From a virus: a DNA stretch of 44,651 nucleotides. Location of the stretch: positions 1 to 44,651 of the IMG/VR virus record IMGVR_UViG_3300046721_000156. One strand, written 5' to 3'. The translations under genes were made by a program, and so were the position numbers. Of this stretch, positions 1-7,368 are shown piece by piece. The notes under the pieces were generated by a model. That model searched no databases. It was not told the origin of the DNA and was given only the letters and a program-made list of their open reading frames with translations. Position 1 is the first letter of the stretch; each line of letters begins with the position of its first letter.

Positions 1-1
1 C

Positions 2-100
2 AAGAAGTTGGTGGATGTCATCACCCGTTTCGACCGTGTAAACGGCGAGTTGATCGTTCCGCTCGCGAAAGAGATTTACAAGGCGCTTCACAAAGATTAA
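2..100 (+). CDS. 3' end of an unidentified phage gene (5' truncated)
   Basis: An open frame enters from the left edge and ends with TAA at 98-100, encoding about 32 residues that finish EIYKALHKD. The frame is rich in GC-ending codons like the rest of the phage and ends directly against the first tRNA. Its start lies outside the window and the fragment is too short to assign a family, so no function is proposed. Confidence 0.6.
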   Translation, partial: KKLVDVITRFDRVNGELIVPLAKEIYKALHKD

Positions 101-189
101 GGAAGACAGCAGGCAATGGTGCCTACCGGTCTTGAAAACCGAGACACGATGAAAGTCGTGACGCCGTTCGATTCGACGGTCTTCCTCCA
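101..189 (+). tRNA. tRNA-Ser (anticodon UGA), CCA encoded
   Basis: A 7-bp acceptor (GGAAGAC with GTCTTCC) encloses an anticodon loop CTTGAAA, giving anticodon TGA. A long variable arm (CACGA paired with TCGTG) is the class II hallmark of tRNA-Ser. The T-loop is TTCGATT with one mismatch in its stem, the discriminator base is T, and CCA is encoded. It begins immediately after the stop codon of the preceding gene. It would read UCA and probably UCG codons. Confidence 0.9.
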
Positions 190-196
190 TATTTAT

Positions 197-271
197 CCCC
201 TGATAGCTGAGACAGATTAGCACCGCTCTGAAAAAGCGGAGACGAGGATGCGAGCACCTCTCTCGGGACCA
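197..271 (+). tRNA. Aberrant tRNA-Phe-like gene (anticodon GAA)
   Basis: The anticodon arm is perfect (CCGCT, loop CTGAAAA, AGCGG; anticodon GAA) and CCA is encoded at 269-271. The rest is degenerate. The acceptor CCCCTGA/TCTCGGG has two central mismatches (C4-C69, T5-T68), the D-loop lacks the usual GG, the T-loop reads TGCGAGC instead of TTC-type, and the 53-61 pair is A-A. It could be a decaying tRNA, a structurally divergent tRNA, or a tRNA-like RNA. Its place between good tRNAs argues that it is or was a tRNA gene. Confidence 0.55.
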
Positions 272-281
272 AATTTTCTGT

Positions 282-357
282 TGAGCGATGGTGTAACCGG
301 TAACACGGTGGGCTTTGAACCCATCAGATAAAGGTTCGAATCCTTTTCACTCAACCA
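282..357 (+). tRNA. tRNA-Gln (anticodon UUG), CCA encoded
   Basis: A 76-nt cloverleaf: acceptor TGAGCGA/TCACTCA with one mismatch, D-arm GTG...CAC with GG in the loop, anticodon stem GTGGG/CCCAT with loop CTTTGAA (anticodon TTG), and T-arm AAAGG-TTCGAAT-CCTTT. CCA is encoded. It reads CAA and possibly CAG; glutamine is very common in the virion proteins downstream. Confidence 0.92.
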
Positions 358-366
358 ATTTTCTGT

Positions 367-441
367 TGCCCGATCATCTAATCGGTAGGATAGCGGTCTC
401 TGAAGCCGCGCATGATGGTTCGAGTCCATCTTGGGCAACCA
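367..441 (+). tRNA. tRNA-Gln (anticodon CUG), CCA encoded
   Basis: A 75-nt cloverleaf: acceptor TGCCCGA/TTGGGCA (one G-T pair), anticodon stem GCGGT/GCCGC with loop CTCTGAA (anticodon CTG), T-arm GATGG-TTCGAGT-CCATC, and an encoded CCA. It is well diverged from the neighbouring Gln-UUG gene, so it is a separate isoacceptor rather than a recent copy. Confidence 0.92.
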
Positions 442-477
442 AATTTCTACAGCGCGTTTCGCGCGAGGATAAACAAC

Positions 478-840
478 ATGGCCGCAACTGGCACAGCAAT
501 GCTCGAACAACAGAATGGGACAAGCTGGGATACCGCTTGGCCTCAAGTTACTCCTAACGGCGTAGCCAGCCAAAACCTCGACCTCATCCAGATCGTTGAC
601 GAAGGTCAGGCCGTCGTGTTGAACGTGGACCACGCAGGTGTTGTTCACAACCCAGCATCCGCGTCGACCAACGGTACCCGAGTCGGTGTATTCCAGACCC
701 GTCTGGCATCCGGCGACACGACCGCACACTATTTTGCAGACGCATTCGCGAACCCTTCTCAGCTAGACATCCTTCAAGTGATTTCCCCCACCGGCGGTAA
801 CGTAGCAAAATACATCGACTATCTCGGCGTATCCCACTAA
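478..840 (+). CDS. Hypothetical small phage protein, possibly virion-associated (120 aa)
   Basis: The start is the ATG after a GAGG-type ribosome site in GCGAGGATAAACAAC; an ATG further upstream at 412 would run back through tRNA-Gln and is rejected. The protein begins MAATGTAMLEQQNG and is rich in small polar residues and short beta-like segments (LIQIVDEGQAVVLNV), with no signal peptide, membrane span or catalytic motif. Composition and position beside other beta-rich small proteins suggest a capsid-decoration or other minor virion protein, but no family is recognised. Confidence 0.7.
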   Translation: MAATGTAMLEQQNGTSWDTAWPQVTPNGVASQNLDLIQIVDEGQAVVLNVDHAGVVHNPASASTNGTRVGVFQTRLASGDTTAHYFADAFANPSQLDILQVISPTGGNVAKYIDYLGVSH

Positions 841-851
841 GGCTGCGCGCC

Positions 852-947
852 ATGTGGACACGTCGTTGTCCCCTTTGTGGCAGAGAGTTGAAAAAGAAAA
901 ACCCCATAGACGCCATCGTGTGTCTGTGCGGGTGGATATGGAGATAG
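852..947 (+). CDS. Zinc-ribbon microprotein (31 aa)
   Basis: A short frame fills the gap between two larger genes almost exactly. It starts at ATG 852 with an AAGG about 10 bases upstream and stops at TAG 945-947, seven bases before the next ATG. The peptide has CPLCG at residues 6-10 and CLCGW near the end, with a basic KKK between them: two cysteine pairs arranged like a minimal zinc ribbon. Function is unknown; nucleic-acid or protein binding would be typical. The small size makes chance a real alternative, but paired cysteines in a gap-filling frame favour a real gene. Confidence 0.5.
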   Translation: MWTRRCPLCGRELKKKNPIDAIVCLCGWIWR

Positions 948-953
948 AATTTC

Positions 954-1232
954 ATGGCTTCAACAGTCACTGGTAATGTGGGCGGCTCCGGGTTTTCCGG
1001 CGCGCTCGTCCAAGCGTCCCATCGTCGCAACAAGAGCGTCACCTTCACAGTGGCTGACGGCTCTGGCAATTACTCGCTGTCCCTTGCGGTAGCAGGCGAG
1101 CACATCATCTCGGCAACGTACCCAGCGTACGTGTACTACCATCCGCAACAAGTGATCGTAGACGGCACTTCCAGCTACAGCGGCATCAATTTGAACCCGA
1201 CCGCTTTGAACGCGTCGAACCTTGGAGTATAA
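954..1232 (+). CDS. Small Ig-like / carboxypeptidase-regulatory-like beta protein (92 aa)
   Basis: The start ATG follows a GGAG site that overlaps the end of the upstream microgene. The sequence has the signature of carboxypeptidase-regulatory-like or Cna-B-type beta sandwiches: an N-terminal VTGNVGG strand, ADGSGNYSLSL at about residues 34-44, then GEHIISATYPAYVYYHPQ and a final strand ending SGINL. The same pattern (ADGSGNYTLSN) recurs in the fibre-like protein at 24659-26011. Such domains are often surface decorations of phage virions. No enzymatic residues are seen. The domain type is likely; a role as capsid decoration is inference. Confidence 0.75.
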   Translation: MASTVTGNVGGSGFSGALVQASHRRNKSVTFTVADGSGNYSLSLAVAGEHIISATYPAYVYYHPQQVIVDGTSSYSGINLNPTALNASNLGV

Positions 1233-1241
1233 CGGAGCCAC

Positions 1242-1622
1242 ATGGCAATCTCAACAGTAAACGTAGCGACTCCGGCAAACGAGGTCGTATACAACTCATC
1301 TTCAATGCAGGCAACAGTGGAAGGCATCAAGGCTTCCTCTGCGAAAGTCTTCTCGGTTATCGTTGATAACTCTTTGAATGCGGCAGCAACGTACGTCAAG
1401 TTGTGGAATACGGCTTCCGGCTCCGTTGTGATCGGCACCACGGTACCCGACGAAGTCATCTACGTCCCCGGCCTTGCCGTTGTGACCCACGTTATGTACG
1501 CGGGCGCGACCCCCGGCAAGACCTTCGGCACCGCTCTTTCCGCGGCAGCAGCAACGACCGGCGGAACCGCAGGCGTGAGCAACCCGTCCAGCGCGGTCTC
1601 AGTGACCATCAACTACGTTTAA
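1242..1622 (+). CDS. Hypothetical beta-rich protein, possibly minor structural (126 aa)
   Basis: The ATG follows AACGGAGCCAC with a good GGAG site, nine bases after the previous stop, so the two genes are probably cotranscribed. The protein starts MAISTVNVATPANEVVYNSS and ends in a valine- and serine-rich strand VSVTINYV. It is Ala/Thr/Val-rich, without cysteine clusters, signal peptide or membrane span. Composition matches soluble virion proteins. No family was recognised. Confidence 0.7.
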   Translation: MAISTVNVATPANEVVYNSSSMQATVEGIKASSAKVFSVIVDNSLNAAATYVKLWNTASGSVVIGTTVPDEVIYVPGLAVVTHVMYAGATPGKTFGTALSAAAATTGGTAGVSNPSSAVSVTINYV

Positions 1623-1724
1623 CAATTTTTGTGCGGCGCATAGTTCGACCTAAATGTGTCGCCAATAACAGCGTCTTCCCGGCGAATAAATACCGCTTGG
1701 TTGGCGTACACTAAAAGGTGATAC

Positions 1725-2330
1725 ATGAGTAACGTTCTAGATTTCGGCGTGAATGGTTCATTCGGCTCAACAGTCGGTGGACTTGGCGCGACCGTTAAGT
1801 ACTTCCCACGTCCGCTTGGCCCGTCCATCGGCGTAGCACCGTCGACCCCGTCTTCCTCATCGGCAGCGGGCTCTCTGTTCCTCCCGGCGCAGAATGTGTT
1901 CAACGGCCAGCAGTTCAACGTCATAGCCGCAGGTAGCCTTGGCTCGGACAGCGGCGACCCATCGGGCACCGTGACCGTGAAGATTTACGGCGTAACCGGT
2001 TCGTTCGCGAGCCCGACTTACACCGCGCTTGCAACGACTCCGGCGATCACCCCGTTCTACACCGTAGAACCGTGGATGATTAGCTTGTCGTTGGTCGGCG
2101 TTTCAAAGTCCGGCGCAAACGGCCTGTTGGTTGGTGGATATGTTGCATCGAACCGCGGCGCGTCAAGCACCCCGGTAACGGTGACCAACATCATCAGCGG
2201 TCTTGACTTCAACGCGGGCAACCCGTTGCTGGCACAAGGCGCGGTTCTTGGCTTCGTTGTTGGCGTAACGTTCGGTACCACGGACGCAACCAACACCGCA
2301 ACCTTGAACGAGTTCACCATCGAGTCCTAA
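1725..2330 (+). CDS. Hypothetical beta-rich structural-type protein (201 aa)
   Basis: A good ribosome site (AAAAGGTGATAC) precedes the ATG. The 102-bp gap before it holds no clear promoter or hairpin. The protein is Gly/Ser/Thr/Val-rich throughout, begins MSNVLDFGVNGSFGSTVG, and contains alternating strands such as GTVTVKIYGVTGSF and TTPAITPFYTVEPW. There is no signal peptide or catalytic motif. The composition resembles phage coat-associated or fibre proteins, but the family is unknown. A hairpin directly follows the stop codon. Confidence 0.75.
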   Translation: MSNVLDFGVNGSFGSTVGGLGATVKYFPRPLGPSIGVAPSTPSSSSAAGSLFLPAQNVFNGQQFNVIAAGSLGSDSGDPSGTVTVKIYGVTGSFASPTYTALATTPAITPFYTVEPWMISLSLVGVSKSGANGLLVGGYVASNRGASSTPVTVTNIISGLDFNAGNPLLAQGAVLGFVVGVTFGTTDATNTATLNEFTIES

Positions 2331-2336
2331 AAACTA

Positions 2337-2359
2337 GGGGTACTACACTGTGGTACCCC
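2337..2359 (+). terminator. Hairpin after the 201-aa gene, terminator-like or operator
   Basis: The perfect 7-bp stem GGGGTAC/GTACCCC has a 9-nt loop and is followed by ATTTCTTCC, which is only moderately T-rich. It lies 7 bases after the stop codon. The 3' half shares ACTGTGGTACC with the palindrome inside the promoter near 39954-39964, so an operator role is an alternative to transcription termination. Confidence 0.45.
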
Positions 2360-2466
2360 ATTTCTTCCTTGCTGGCTGGGATGCTTCCAAGAAGCGACCA
2401 CCGCAGGCATCCGGGCGCAATCCCCGGGCACGCCGAGTAATAGCCCCGGCACACTTTAAGGACACC

Positions 2467-2763
2467 ATGTTTGACCCAGCCGGATTAACGTTGGGGCAGG
2501 TGTCTTCGGCCCTCAGAGACTTCACTGTAGTTGGATTCCTTCTCGCGAGCGCGTGGAAGTTGCGCGGCGCTTATGAACTCGGGAAGCAATTCTTTGAGCG
2601 TTTGACGACGCATATGGACGTGATGGAAGAGAGTATGCAGACTCTTCTGACAAACCACCTGCACCACATTGAAGCAGATTTGAGATCGATGACGCACCGA
2701 CAAGTACGCGCCACCGACGCCGAACAAATACAGTACGGAGCCGACGACGCAGCGGAGCTATAA
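2467..2763 (+). CDS. Small protein with one possible membrane segment (98 aa)
   Basis: ATG 2467 is chosen because AAGGA sits six bases upstream. The frame is open back to a GTG at 2350, but that start lies inside the preceding hairpin and has no ribosome site. Residues about 19-32 (FTVVGFLLASAWKL) form one short hydrophobic segment, followed by a helical tail with HHIEADLRSM. Size and layout would fit a holin-like or membrane-associated accessory protein, but the segment is short, so this is tentative. Its TAA overlaps the next ATG by one base (TAATG). Confidence 0.65.
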   Translation: MFDPAGLTLGQVSSALRDFTVVGFLLASAWKLRGAYELGKQFFERLTTHMDVMEESMQTLLTNHLHHIEADLRSMTHRQVRATDAEQIQYGADDAAEL

Positions 2764-2933
2764 TGCCGTTCAAGAGTGCAGCCCAACGAGGCTATCTACA
2801 CGCCCACCCCGAGATTCTCGGGAAGAAGGGTCTAGCTGAGTGGGATGCTGCGTCTAAAGGGCAGAAAGTTCCAGAGCACGTAAAGAAATCCGCTTACTCG
2901 CACGCGCGAGAAGCACGCAAGAAGGAACAATAA
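2763..2933 (+). CDS. Small basic phage protein of the MPFKSxAQRxYL type (56 aa)
   Basis: The gene is joined at both ends by TAATG overlaps (2761-2765 and 2931-2935), so translation is coupled to both neighbours. It begins MPFKSAAQRGYLHAHPEI and ends SAYSHAREARKKEQ, strongly basic. Short proteins starting MPFKS-AQR-YL are familiar in phage head-gene regions; their function is not known to me. The tail motif YSHAREAR recurs in the protein at 4801-5049, suggesting a shared short interaction motif. Confidence 0.75.
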   Translation: MPFKSAAQRGYLHAHPEILGKKGLAEWDAASKGQKVPEHVKKSAYSHAREARKKEQ

Positions 2934-3832
2934 TGGCAAAGGACTGGCCGGTAATCATAAGCGGCCTGAACTCCCTGCTCTCCCGGGTCGGACCCATCTG
3001 GCCGGACAGCACGAAGCTATCAGGTTTTGCATCTGACGGCCCGTACCACTGCGCCAATTGTGAGTATTTGAACAAGGACCGCAACCGCTGCAATCAGGAA
3101 GTGATGAAGGCCGACCCGGAAGTTCAGCACGACGAGAAGGGTCTTGCGATCATCACCGACCCGGAGCGCCAGTGCTGTGAGTTCGTTGAGCCTGTGAAAG
3201 CAAAACAGACTCAGCCGCAAGGCGACCAACTAGTAGCCCTCTTCATACGTCACGGCGAGACCGGGATGAATAAAGAGAATCGCTTCCGCGGACAAATGGA
3301 AATCCCGTTGAATAACAACGGCCGCCAACAAGCCCTCGACGTCCGTCGTTTCCTAGTAGGGAAGCAGCTTGGCGCAGCGTTCCGCTCCAGCAAGGACCGC
3401 ACGCGGGAGACCGCCGACCTAGTCTTGGGACCGAACAAGGCGAAAGAGGTCAAGAACTTCGACGCTTTGAACGTCGGTAAATTCTCCGGCGAGAAGAAGA
3501 CAGACGAGAACATCAAAGAAATCAAGCACTACCAAGAGTACCCAGATCAGAAGATTCCGGGCGGGGAGCGCATCAACGATTTTCGAGCGCGAACGAACCC
3601 AGAGATTAAGATGGCAATTGAGGAAGGCGAGAAGACGGGAAAGCCGTCCGTATCGTTTGTCCACAGTTCGACCATCCACCAAGTCAGCCACTTGCTTCAC
3701 AACGACCACAACGCAGTCAAGGTTAGACCGGGCGGCATCGTCGGCGTCTACCGACGCTCGAACGGCTCGCTTTACGCTCGCGCTCTTCTACACGAGAGCA
3801 CCAGCAAGCAAGATCAGCAGATGATGAGTTAA
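2933..3832 (+). CDS. Histidine phosphatase (phosphoglycerate mutase-like) with N-terminal cysteine cluster
   Basis: The C-terminal two thirds is a histidine phosphatase superfamily domain: RHGET at residues 106-110 carries the catalytic His107, SSKDRTRETA supplies the next conserved arginine region, GGERINDF and VHSSTIHQV (His244) match the later acidic and second-histidine motifs. The N-terminal part has C40, C43, C53 and C81-C82 in an arrangement typical of a small metal-binding module (HCANCEYL...RCNQEV...QCCEF) that I associate with phage proteins. The fusion suggests a metal-stabilised or DNA- or protein-bound phosphatase. The substrate is unknown. TAATG coupling links it to the upstream gene. 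Confidence 0.85.
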   Translation: MAKDWPVIISGLNSLLSRVGPIWPDSTKLSGFASDGPYHCANCEYLNKDRNRCNQEVMKADPEVQHDEKGLAIITDPERQCCEFVEPVKAKQTQPQGDQLVALFIRHGETGMNKENRFRGQMEIPLNNNGRQQALDVRRFLVGKQLGAAFRSSKDRTRETADLVLGPNKAKEVKNFDALNVGKFSGEKKTDENIKEIKHYQEYPDQKIPGGERINDFRARTNPEIKMAIEEGEKTGKPSVSFVHSSTIHQVSHLLHNDHNAVKVRPGGIVGVYRRSNGSLYARALLHESTSKQDQQMMS

Positions 3833-3842
3833 CGGAGCATTT

Positions 3843-4097
3843 ATGAAGAAGAAGCACCACGGCTTTACCCACACCCACATCGAGCACCACGACGACAACA
3901 CTCACACAATTCACCACGTCCACAAGGACGGTCCTCACAAGGATGTGAAGGGTGCGGTCGGCTCTCACGATGAACTGATGGACCACATGATGGACCACAC
4001 CTCTGCTATGAACCCGGGCGAAGCACCAGCAGCGGCCCCGGCACCAGCAGCGGCACCAGCAGCGGCCCCGATGCCAGCGGCACCAGCAGGAGCCTAA
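3843..4097 (+). CDS. His-rich small phage protein (84 aa)
   Basis: The ATG follows AACGGAGCATTT. The first half is packed with histidines (KKKHHGFTHTHIEHHDD, HTIHHVHK, HMMDH) and the last third is an Ala-Pro repeat (APAAAPAPAAAP). The GFTHTHIEHH start is a recurring pattern in podovirus late regions. The histidines could bind divalent metal, and the Ala-Pro tail would be an extended linker. Its role is not established. It is followed two bases later by the next ATG. Confidence 0.75.
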   Translation: MKKKHHGFTHTHIEHHDDNTHTIHHVHKDGPHKDVKGAVGSHDELMDHMMDHTSAMNPGEAPAAAPAPAAAPAAAPMPAAPAGA

Positions 4098-4098
4098 C

Positions 4099-4539
4099 AT
4101 GGCTTCAACTCCGCAAGAACTCGCTAAGAGTGCGGAATCTTCTGCAAAAGCCAAAGCTGATTTTCCTACTCGGCCAGCAAGAGAAGATGGCTCCGACCCC
4201 AACTACGTAACGATGGGCGGACAGAAGATTAAGGTACGCGGCGGCGGAGGCGAACCACCCAAGATGCACTCGGGCGGCGTCGTCCCCAAAGATGGCGTTT
4301 ACACTCTCCAAGCTGGAGAGACGGTAATCCCCAAGGATAAGAATATGGCGAAGCACAACACATCTCTTTACCGCGCGATGCACCACCTGCGTAAGGGCGG
4401 GCTGCACAAGGCGCTGGGCGTTCCTCAAGACGAGAACATCCCGGCCGAGAAGTTGCAAGCAGCACGCAACTCTGACAACCCCCACGTTCAGCACATGGCG
4501 AACTTTGCCCACACGATGGGCGGCTTCGACAAGAAGTAA
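4099..4539 (+). CDS. Hypothetical phage protein with SGGVVPKDGVYTLQAGE motif (146 aa)
   Basis: The gene starts just after the His-rich gene and its stop overlaps the next ATG (TAATG). A glycine-rich stretch VRGGGGEPPKMHSGG leads into GVVPKDGVYTLQAGETVIP, a motif seen in many phage proteins including C-terminal parts of tail proteins. A helical, His- and Asn-containing C-terminus follows. No catalytic motif is visible. It is a conserved-looking late-region protein without assignable function. Confidence 0.75.
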   Translation: MASTPQELAKSAESSAKAKADFPTRPAREDGSDPNYVTMGGQKIKVRGGGGEPPKMHSGGVVPKDGVYTLQAGETVIPKDKNMAKHNTSLYRAMHHLRKGGLHKALGVPQDENIPAEKLQAARNSDNPHVQHMANFAHTMGGFDKK

Positions 4540-4799
4540 TGTTCGCGTTCTTCGTAGACCAAGTCAAGAGGTTCGACTTCGGGAAGGCTTTTTCAGACGA
4601 CGGACAGCCGAGTAGTTCTAGACTGTTGACGGTTCCGCACAGCATAGTCGCGCTTTTTTGTGCCATCTACATGACTGTGAAGACCGGCGGACACCCCGAC
4701 GCTATGGCGTTAACAGCACTCGGCGGTCTCGCAACGGTCCACTACGCGGTCAACCGAGCATCGAACATGTTCCAAAGAAAGGATGACAAGGGAGTTTAA
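4539..4799 (+). CDS. Two-span membrane protein, holin candidate (86 aa)
   Basis: The sequence has two hydrophobic segments, about residues 33-48 (SIVALFCAIYMTVK) and 55-70 (AMALTALGGLATVHYA), separated by a short turn with TGGHPD, and a charged C-terminus QRKDDKGV. Length, two spans and a charged tail fit class II holins, which permeabilise the inner membrane for lysis. No endolysin was recognised beside it, so the role is inferred from topology only. Translation is coupled to the upstream gene by TAATG. Confidence 0.65.
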   Translation: MFAFFVDQVKRFDFGKAFSDDGQPSSSRLLTVPHSIVALFCAIYMTVKTGGHPDAMALTALGGLATVHYAVNRASNMFQRKDDKGV

Positions 4800-4800
4800 T

Positions 4801-5049
4801 ATGGGCGGATTTATCGCAAACGCGTTGAAGAGTTCTCACGAGGCTCTCGACAACGCCAACAGATTGCAGCACGCCGCAGGCGGTCCTCTTCACAAGTCCG
4901 AACCGGCAGCATCAGCACCATCGAATTATTCCCACGCACGCGAGGCTCGCAAGAGCGGCGGCAGTTTCATGGGAGTGGAAGCAGACAAGGGACCCGAGCT
5001 AAATGCCGCGTTGGAGTCACACGCGAAAGCGAAGGCAGCCCTAGAATAA
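4801..5049 (+). CDS. Small hydrophilic phage protein (82 aa)
   Basis: ATG 4801 is preceded by AAGGGAGTTTAAT; an upstream in-frame start would lie inside the preceding gene and is not favoured. The protein begins MGGFIANALKSSHEAL and contains NYSHAREARKSGG, which repeats the YSHAREAR motif at the end of the 56-aa protein at 2763-2933. It is mostly helical and polar, ending AKAKAALE. No function is assigned. It lies directly before the terminase gene. Confidence 0.7.
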   Translation: MGGFIANALKSSHEALDNANRLQHAAGGPLHKSEPAASAPSNYSHAREARKSGGSFMGVEADKGPELNAALESHAKAKAALE

Positions 5050-5064
5050 ACCAATAGGGGTTAT

Positions 5065-7368
5065 ATGGCACTTACACCAACGCAACGAAAAGCCAATCAG
5101 CGAGCAAGAGATAAAGGTCTTCCAGAGCCCTTTAACTCCGCCGACGCGAAGGCCAATCAAGAAGCGTTGGCTGCGAAGGAACTACAGTATGAAGAATACC
5201 TAAACTGGGCTCAGAAGCAGGACGAGACTGGCCGGTTCGTAGGTAGCGAGTGCCGTTCCGCCGTTAAACTTTTAGCCATCTACATGGGCAACAACCACGT
5301 CAGCTTGGAAGAGCCCGAAGAAGATAACAAGAAGAGTGGCAAGAAGAAGCAGAACATCCCGAACCCATCGATTCAGCCTATCCGCATCCGCGCGGTAGAG
5401 ACCGAGATCGACGGAAAGAAAATCAAGATCGACCCGGACAAGGTGGAGCATCGCCACATCTTCGAAGTCAGCAGAGTTCTGACTTTCCAAGAGTGGCTCT
5501 TCTTCCGAGACAAGGGTCGTCGCGACCTGTATTGGCTAGCCAATCTTTTGGGCAAGAGCCTCTTCCACGACAGTCACCAGATGATTTGCGACATGTTCGT
5601 GAAGAAGGACTTCCACGGCAAGTACTACCCGGAGTTTGATCGCCACACGGTTAGTACAATCATCCGCGACCAGAAGCGTGCTTCATCGGACGGGGAAGCG
5701 ACCCGCACCGCGATGATTTTCGCGCCCCGCGGTGGTTGGAAATCAACCATCGACGGCATCGACGCCACGCAGTGGATGCTTAATGCGCCCGACGTCCGCA
5801 TCATGATTATCACGGCCTTCCGTGATTTATCGAAACAATTTTTGAAAGAAATCAAGGGCTACTTCTATTTGCCTCCTCGCGGAGAACCCTCCAACTTTCA
5901 GTTGCTCTACCCAGAGTACATCCTGACTGGTGTGGACGGAAGATCGCGAGAGCCTATCGAGTGCCCGGCAGCGGTTTTGACTTCTAAAGAACCGCACGTT
6001 TGGATTACCTCGATGGAGTCATCCATCACAGGTAAGCGTTGCGACATCGCCAAACTGGACGATATCGTAGACCCGAAAAATTCGACCGATGAGATAATGA
6101 GACAAGCGCTGGCTGAAAAGGTCAACGGAGCGTTGGACCTTGTCGAGCCTTGGGGCTTCATCGACATCATCGGCACGCGCTACTTTACCGACGACTATTA
6201 CGGCACCCGCATGTCTCCGGACGAAGATGGGCTCGTTGCGCCATTCTCGTTATTGAGTATCTCTGCGTGGTACCCGAAGCCGCAATTCTTGGAAGAGTAT
6301 CAGGAACTTCTGGAACAGCCTAACGGCATGTCCAAGGTCACCGAAGACATGGTGGACCTGTGGTTCCCGTTCAAGTTGGATTTTGCTACCCTTCGCCGCA
6401 AGCTGTTGGAGAAGAAAGAGCGCAACTCAACGAACATCCAGAAAGAGCGCAGCTTCCGCAACCAGCAACTCAACATCGCGACCGACCCGATGGAGACGAC
6501 CGACTTGGTCGTCCACTTCAGTAAGGACGTGTTGCGATCACACACTTACGGTCCTTCCGCGGCACCACAGACGGGTGAGACTATAGTCACCGTCGACTGG
6601 GCTTATTCGGAAAACAAGACCTCAGATTACTCAGTACTCGCTGCCCAGCTTCGCCACACGCGTGACGACGGCACCGAAGAACTGATCGTCAAAGACATCG
6701 ACTACGACAAGTGGAAGTCTTCGGACTTGGCTCTTCGTATCGTGCTCTTCTTGAGAAAGCATAACCCCAACCGGACCTTCATCGAGAAGGCTCTTGGCGC
6801 GGACCTACTGCTTCTCGCGATGAGAGCGAACGCGATGAGATACAACTGCTTGGACGTTCTTGACCGCATCAAGTGGGTCGAGACCGGCAACACCAAAGAC
6901 GCCAAGGCCAACCGCATCAAGACCTTGGAGATTCTGCTTGCTGATGATCGGCTTCACTTCATATCGGGTCCTTGGATTGATGAACTGTACAGACAGTTCG
7001 AAAGATTCACAGGCGAGACGAAGAAGGGCCGCAAAGACGACATCCCCGACTGCATCTCGATAGCGACTCGAACTCTTCCGGCGACGATGTTTACCAACAT
7101 CCGTGTGGACCCAGAAGAAGAACAGAGGATGCTAGAGCAGCAAGAGAAAGCCTACCGAAAAGCACGCCACATCGAGGCGTACTTCGGCCCCCAGTATTCT
7201 GGCACCCGGCTTCGTCCGTCTGCCCCAAACCTACCAGCGCCGACGTGGCGTGAGCGGGCGTTAGGACGAAGAAACGACGCGCCGCCGGTGATAGAAGAAA
7301 ACGCACCAGTGAAACCGCAGGACCCTCGAATGGTGATATTCGGCAATAAAGGGCCTTGGAGACTATGA
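5065..7368 (+). CDS. terL: Terminase large subunit (DNA-packaging ATPase and nuclease)
   Basis: This is the 767-residue packaging motor. A Walker A-like motif APRGGWKST lies at residues 220-228, a Walker B-like segment AKLDDIVD has the acidic pair D332-D333, and ITAFRDLS follows strand 2 of the ATPase. The C-terminal RNase H-like nuclease starts with TVDWAYSENK (D511) and ends with acidic residues in KDDIPD near residues 658-662. The N-terminal 200 residues are helical and charged and may contact the small subunit. The protein pumps DNA into the procapsid through the portal and cuts the concatemer. Its TGA overlaps the portal ATG (ATGA). A separate small terminase gene was not recognised in the window. 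Confidence 0.93.
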   Translation: MALTPTQRKANQRARDKGLPEPFNSADAKANQEALAAKELQYEEYLNWAQKQDETGRFVGSECRSAVKLLAIYMGNNHVSLEEPEEDNKKSGKKKQNIPNPSIQPIRIRAVETEIDGKKIKIDPDKVEHRHIFEVSRVLTFQEWLFFRDKGRRDLYWLANLLGKSLFHDSHQMICDMFVKKDFHGKYYPEFDRHTVSTIIRDQKRASSDGEATRTAMIFAPRGGWKSTIDGIDATQWMLNAPDVRIMIITAFRDLSKQFLKEIKGYFYLPPRGEPSNFQLLYPEYILTGVDGRSREPIECPAAVLTSKEPHVWITSMESSITGKRCDIAKLDDIVDPKNSTDEIMRQALAEKVNGALDLVEPWGFIDIIGTRYFTDDYYGTRMSPDEDGLVAPFSLLSISAWYPKPQFLEEYQELLEQPNGMSKVTEDMVDLWFPFKLDFATLRRKLLEKKERNSTNIQKERSFRNQQLNIATDPMETTDLVVHFSKDVLRSHTYGPSAAPQTGETIVTVDWAYSENKTSDYSVLAAQLRHTRDDGTEELIVKDIDYDKWKSSDLALRIVLFLRKHNPNRTFIEKALGADLLLLAMRANAMRYNCLDVLDRIKWVETGNTKDAKANRIKTLEILLADDRLHFISGPWIDELYRQFERFTGETKKGRKDDIPDCISIATRTLPATMFTNIRVDPEEEQRMLEQQEKAYRKARHIEAYFGPQYSGTRLRPSAPNLPAPTWRERALGRRNDAPPVIEENAPVKPQDPRMVIFGNKGPWRL

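Noticed and set aside
101-441. tRNA cluster as the attachment site for the integrase
   Set aside because: The integrase lies at the opposite end of the window and no second copy of a tRNA 3' segment was seen; it cannot be supported from this sequence.
2350-2466. GTG start extending the 98-aa gene upstream
   Set aside because: The GTG lies in the hairpin loop, has no ribosome site, and the added residues are basic and low in GC-ending bias; ATG 2467 has AAGGA.
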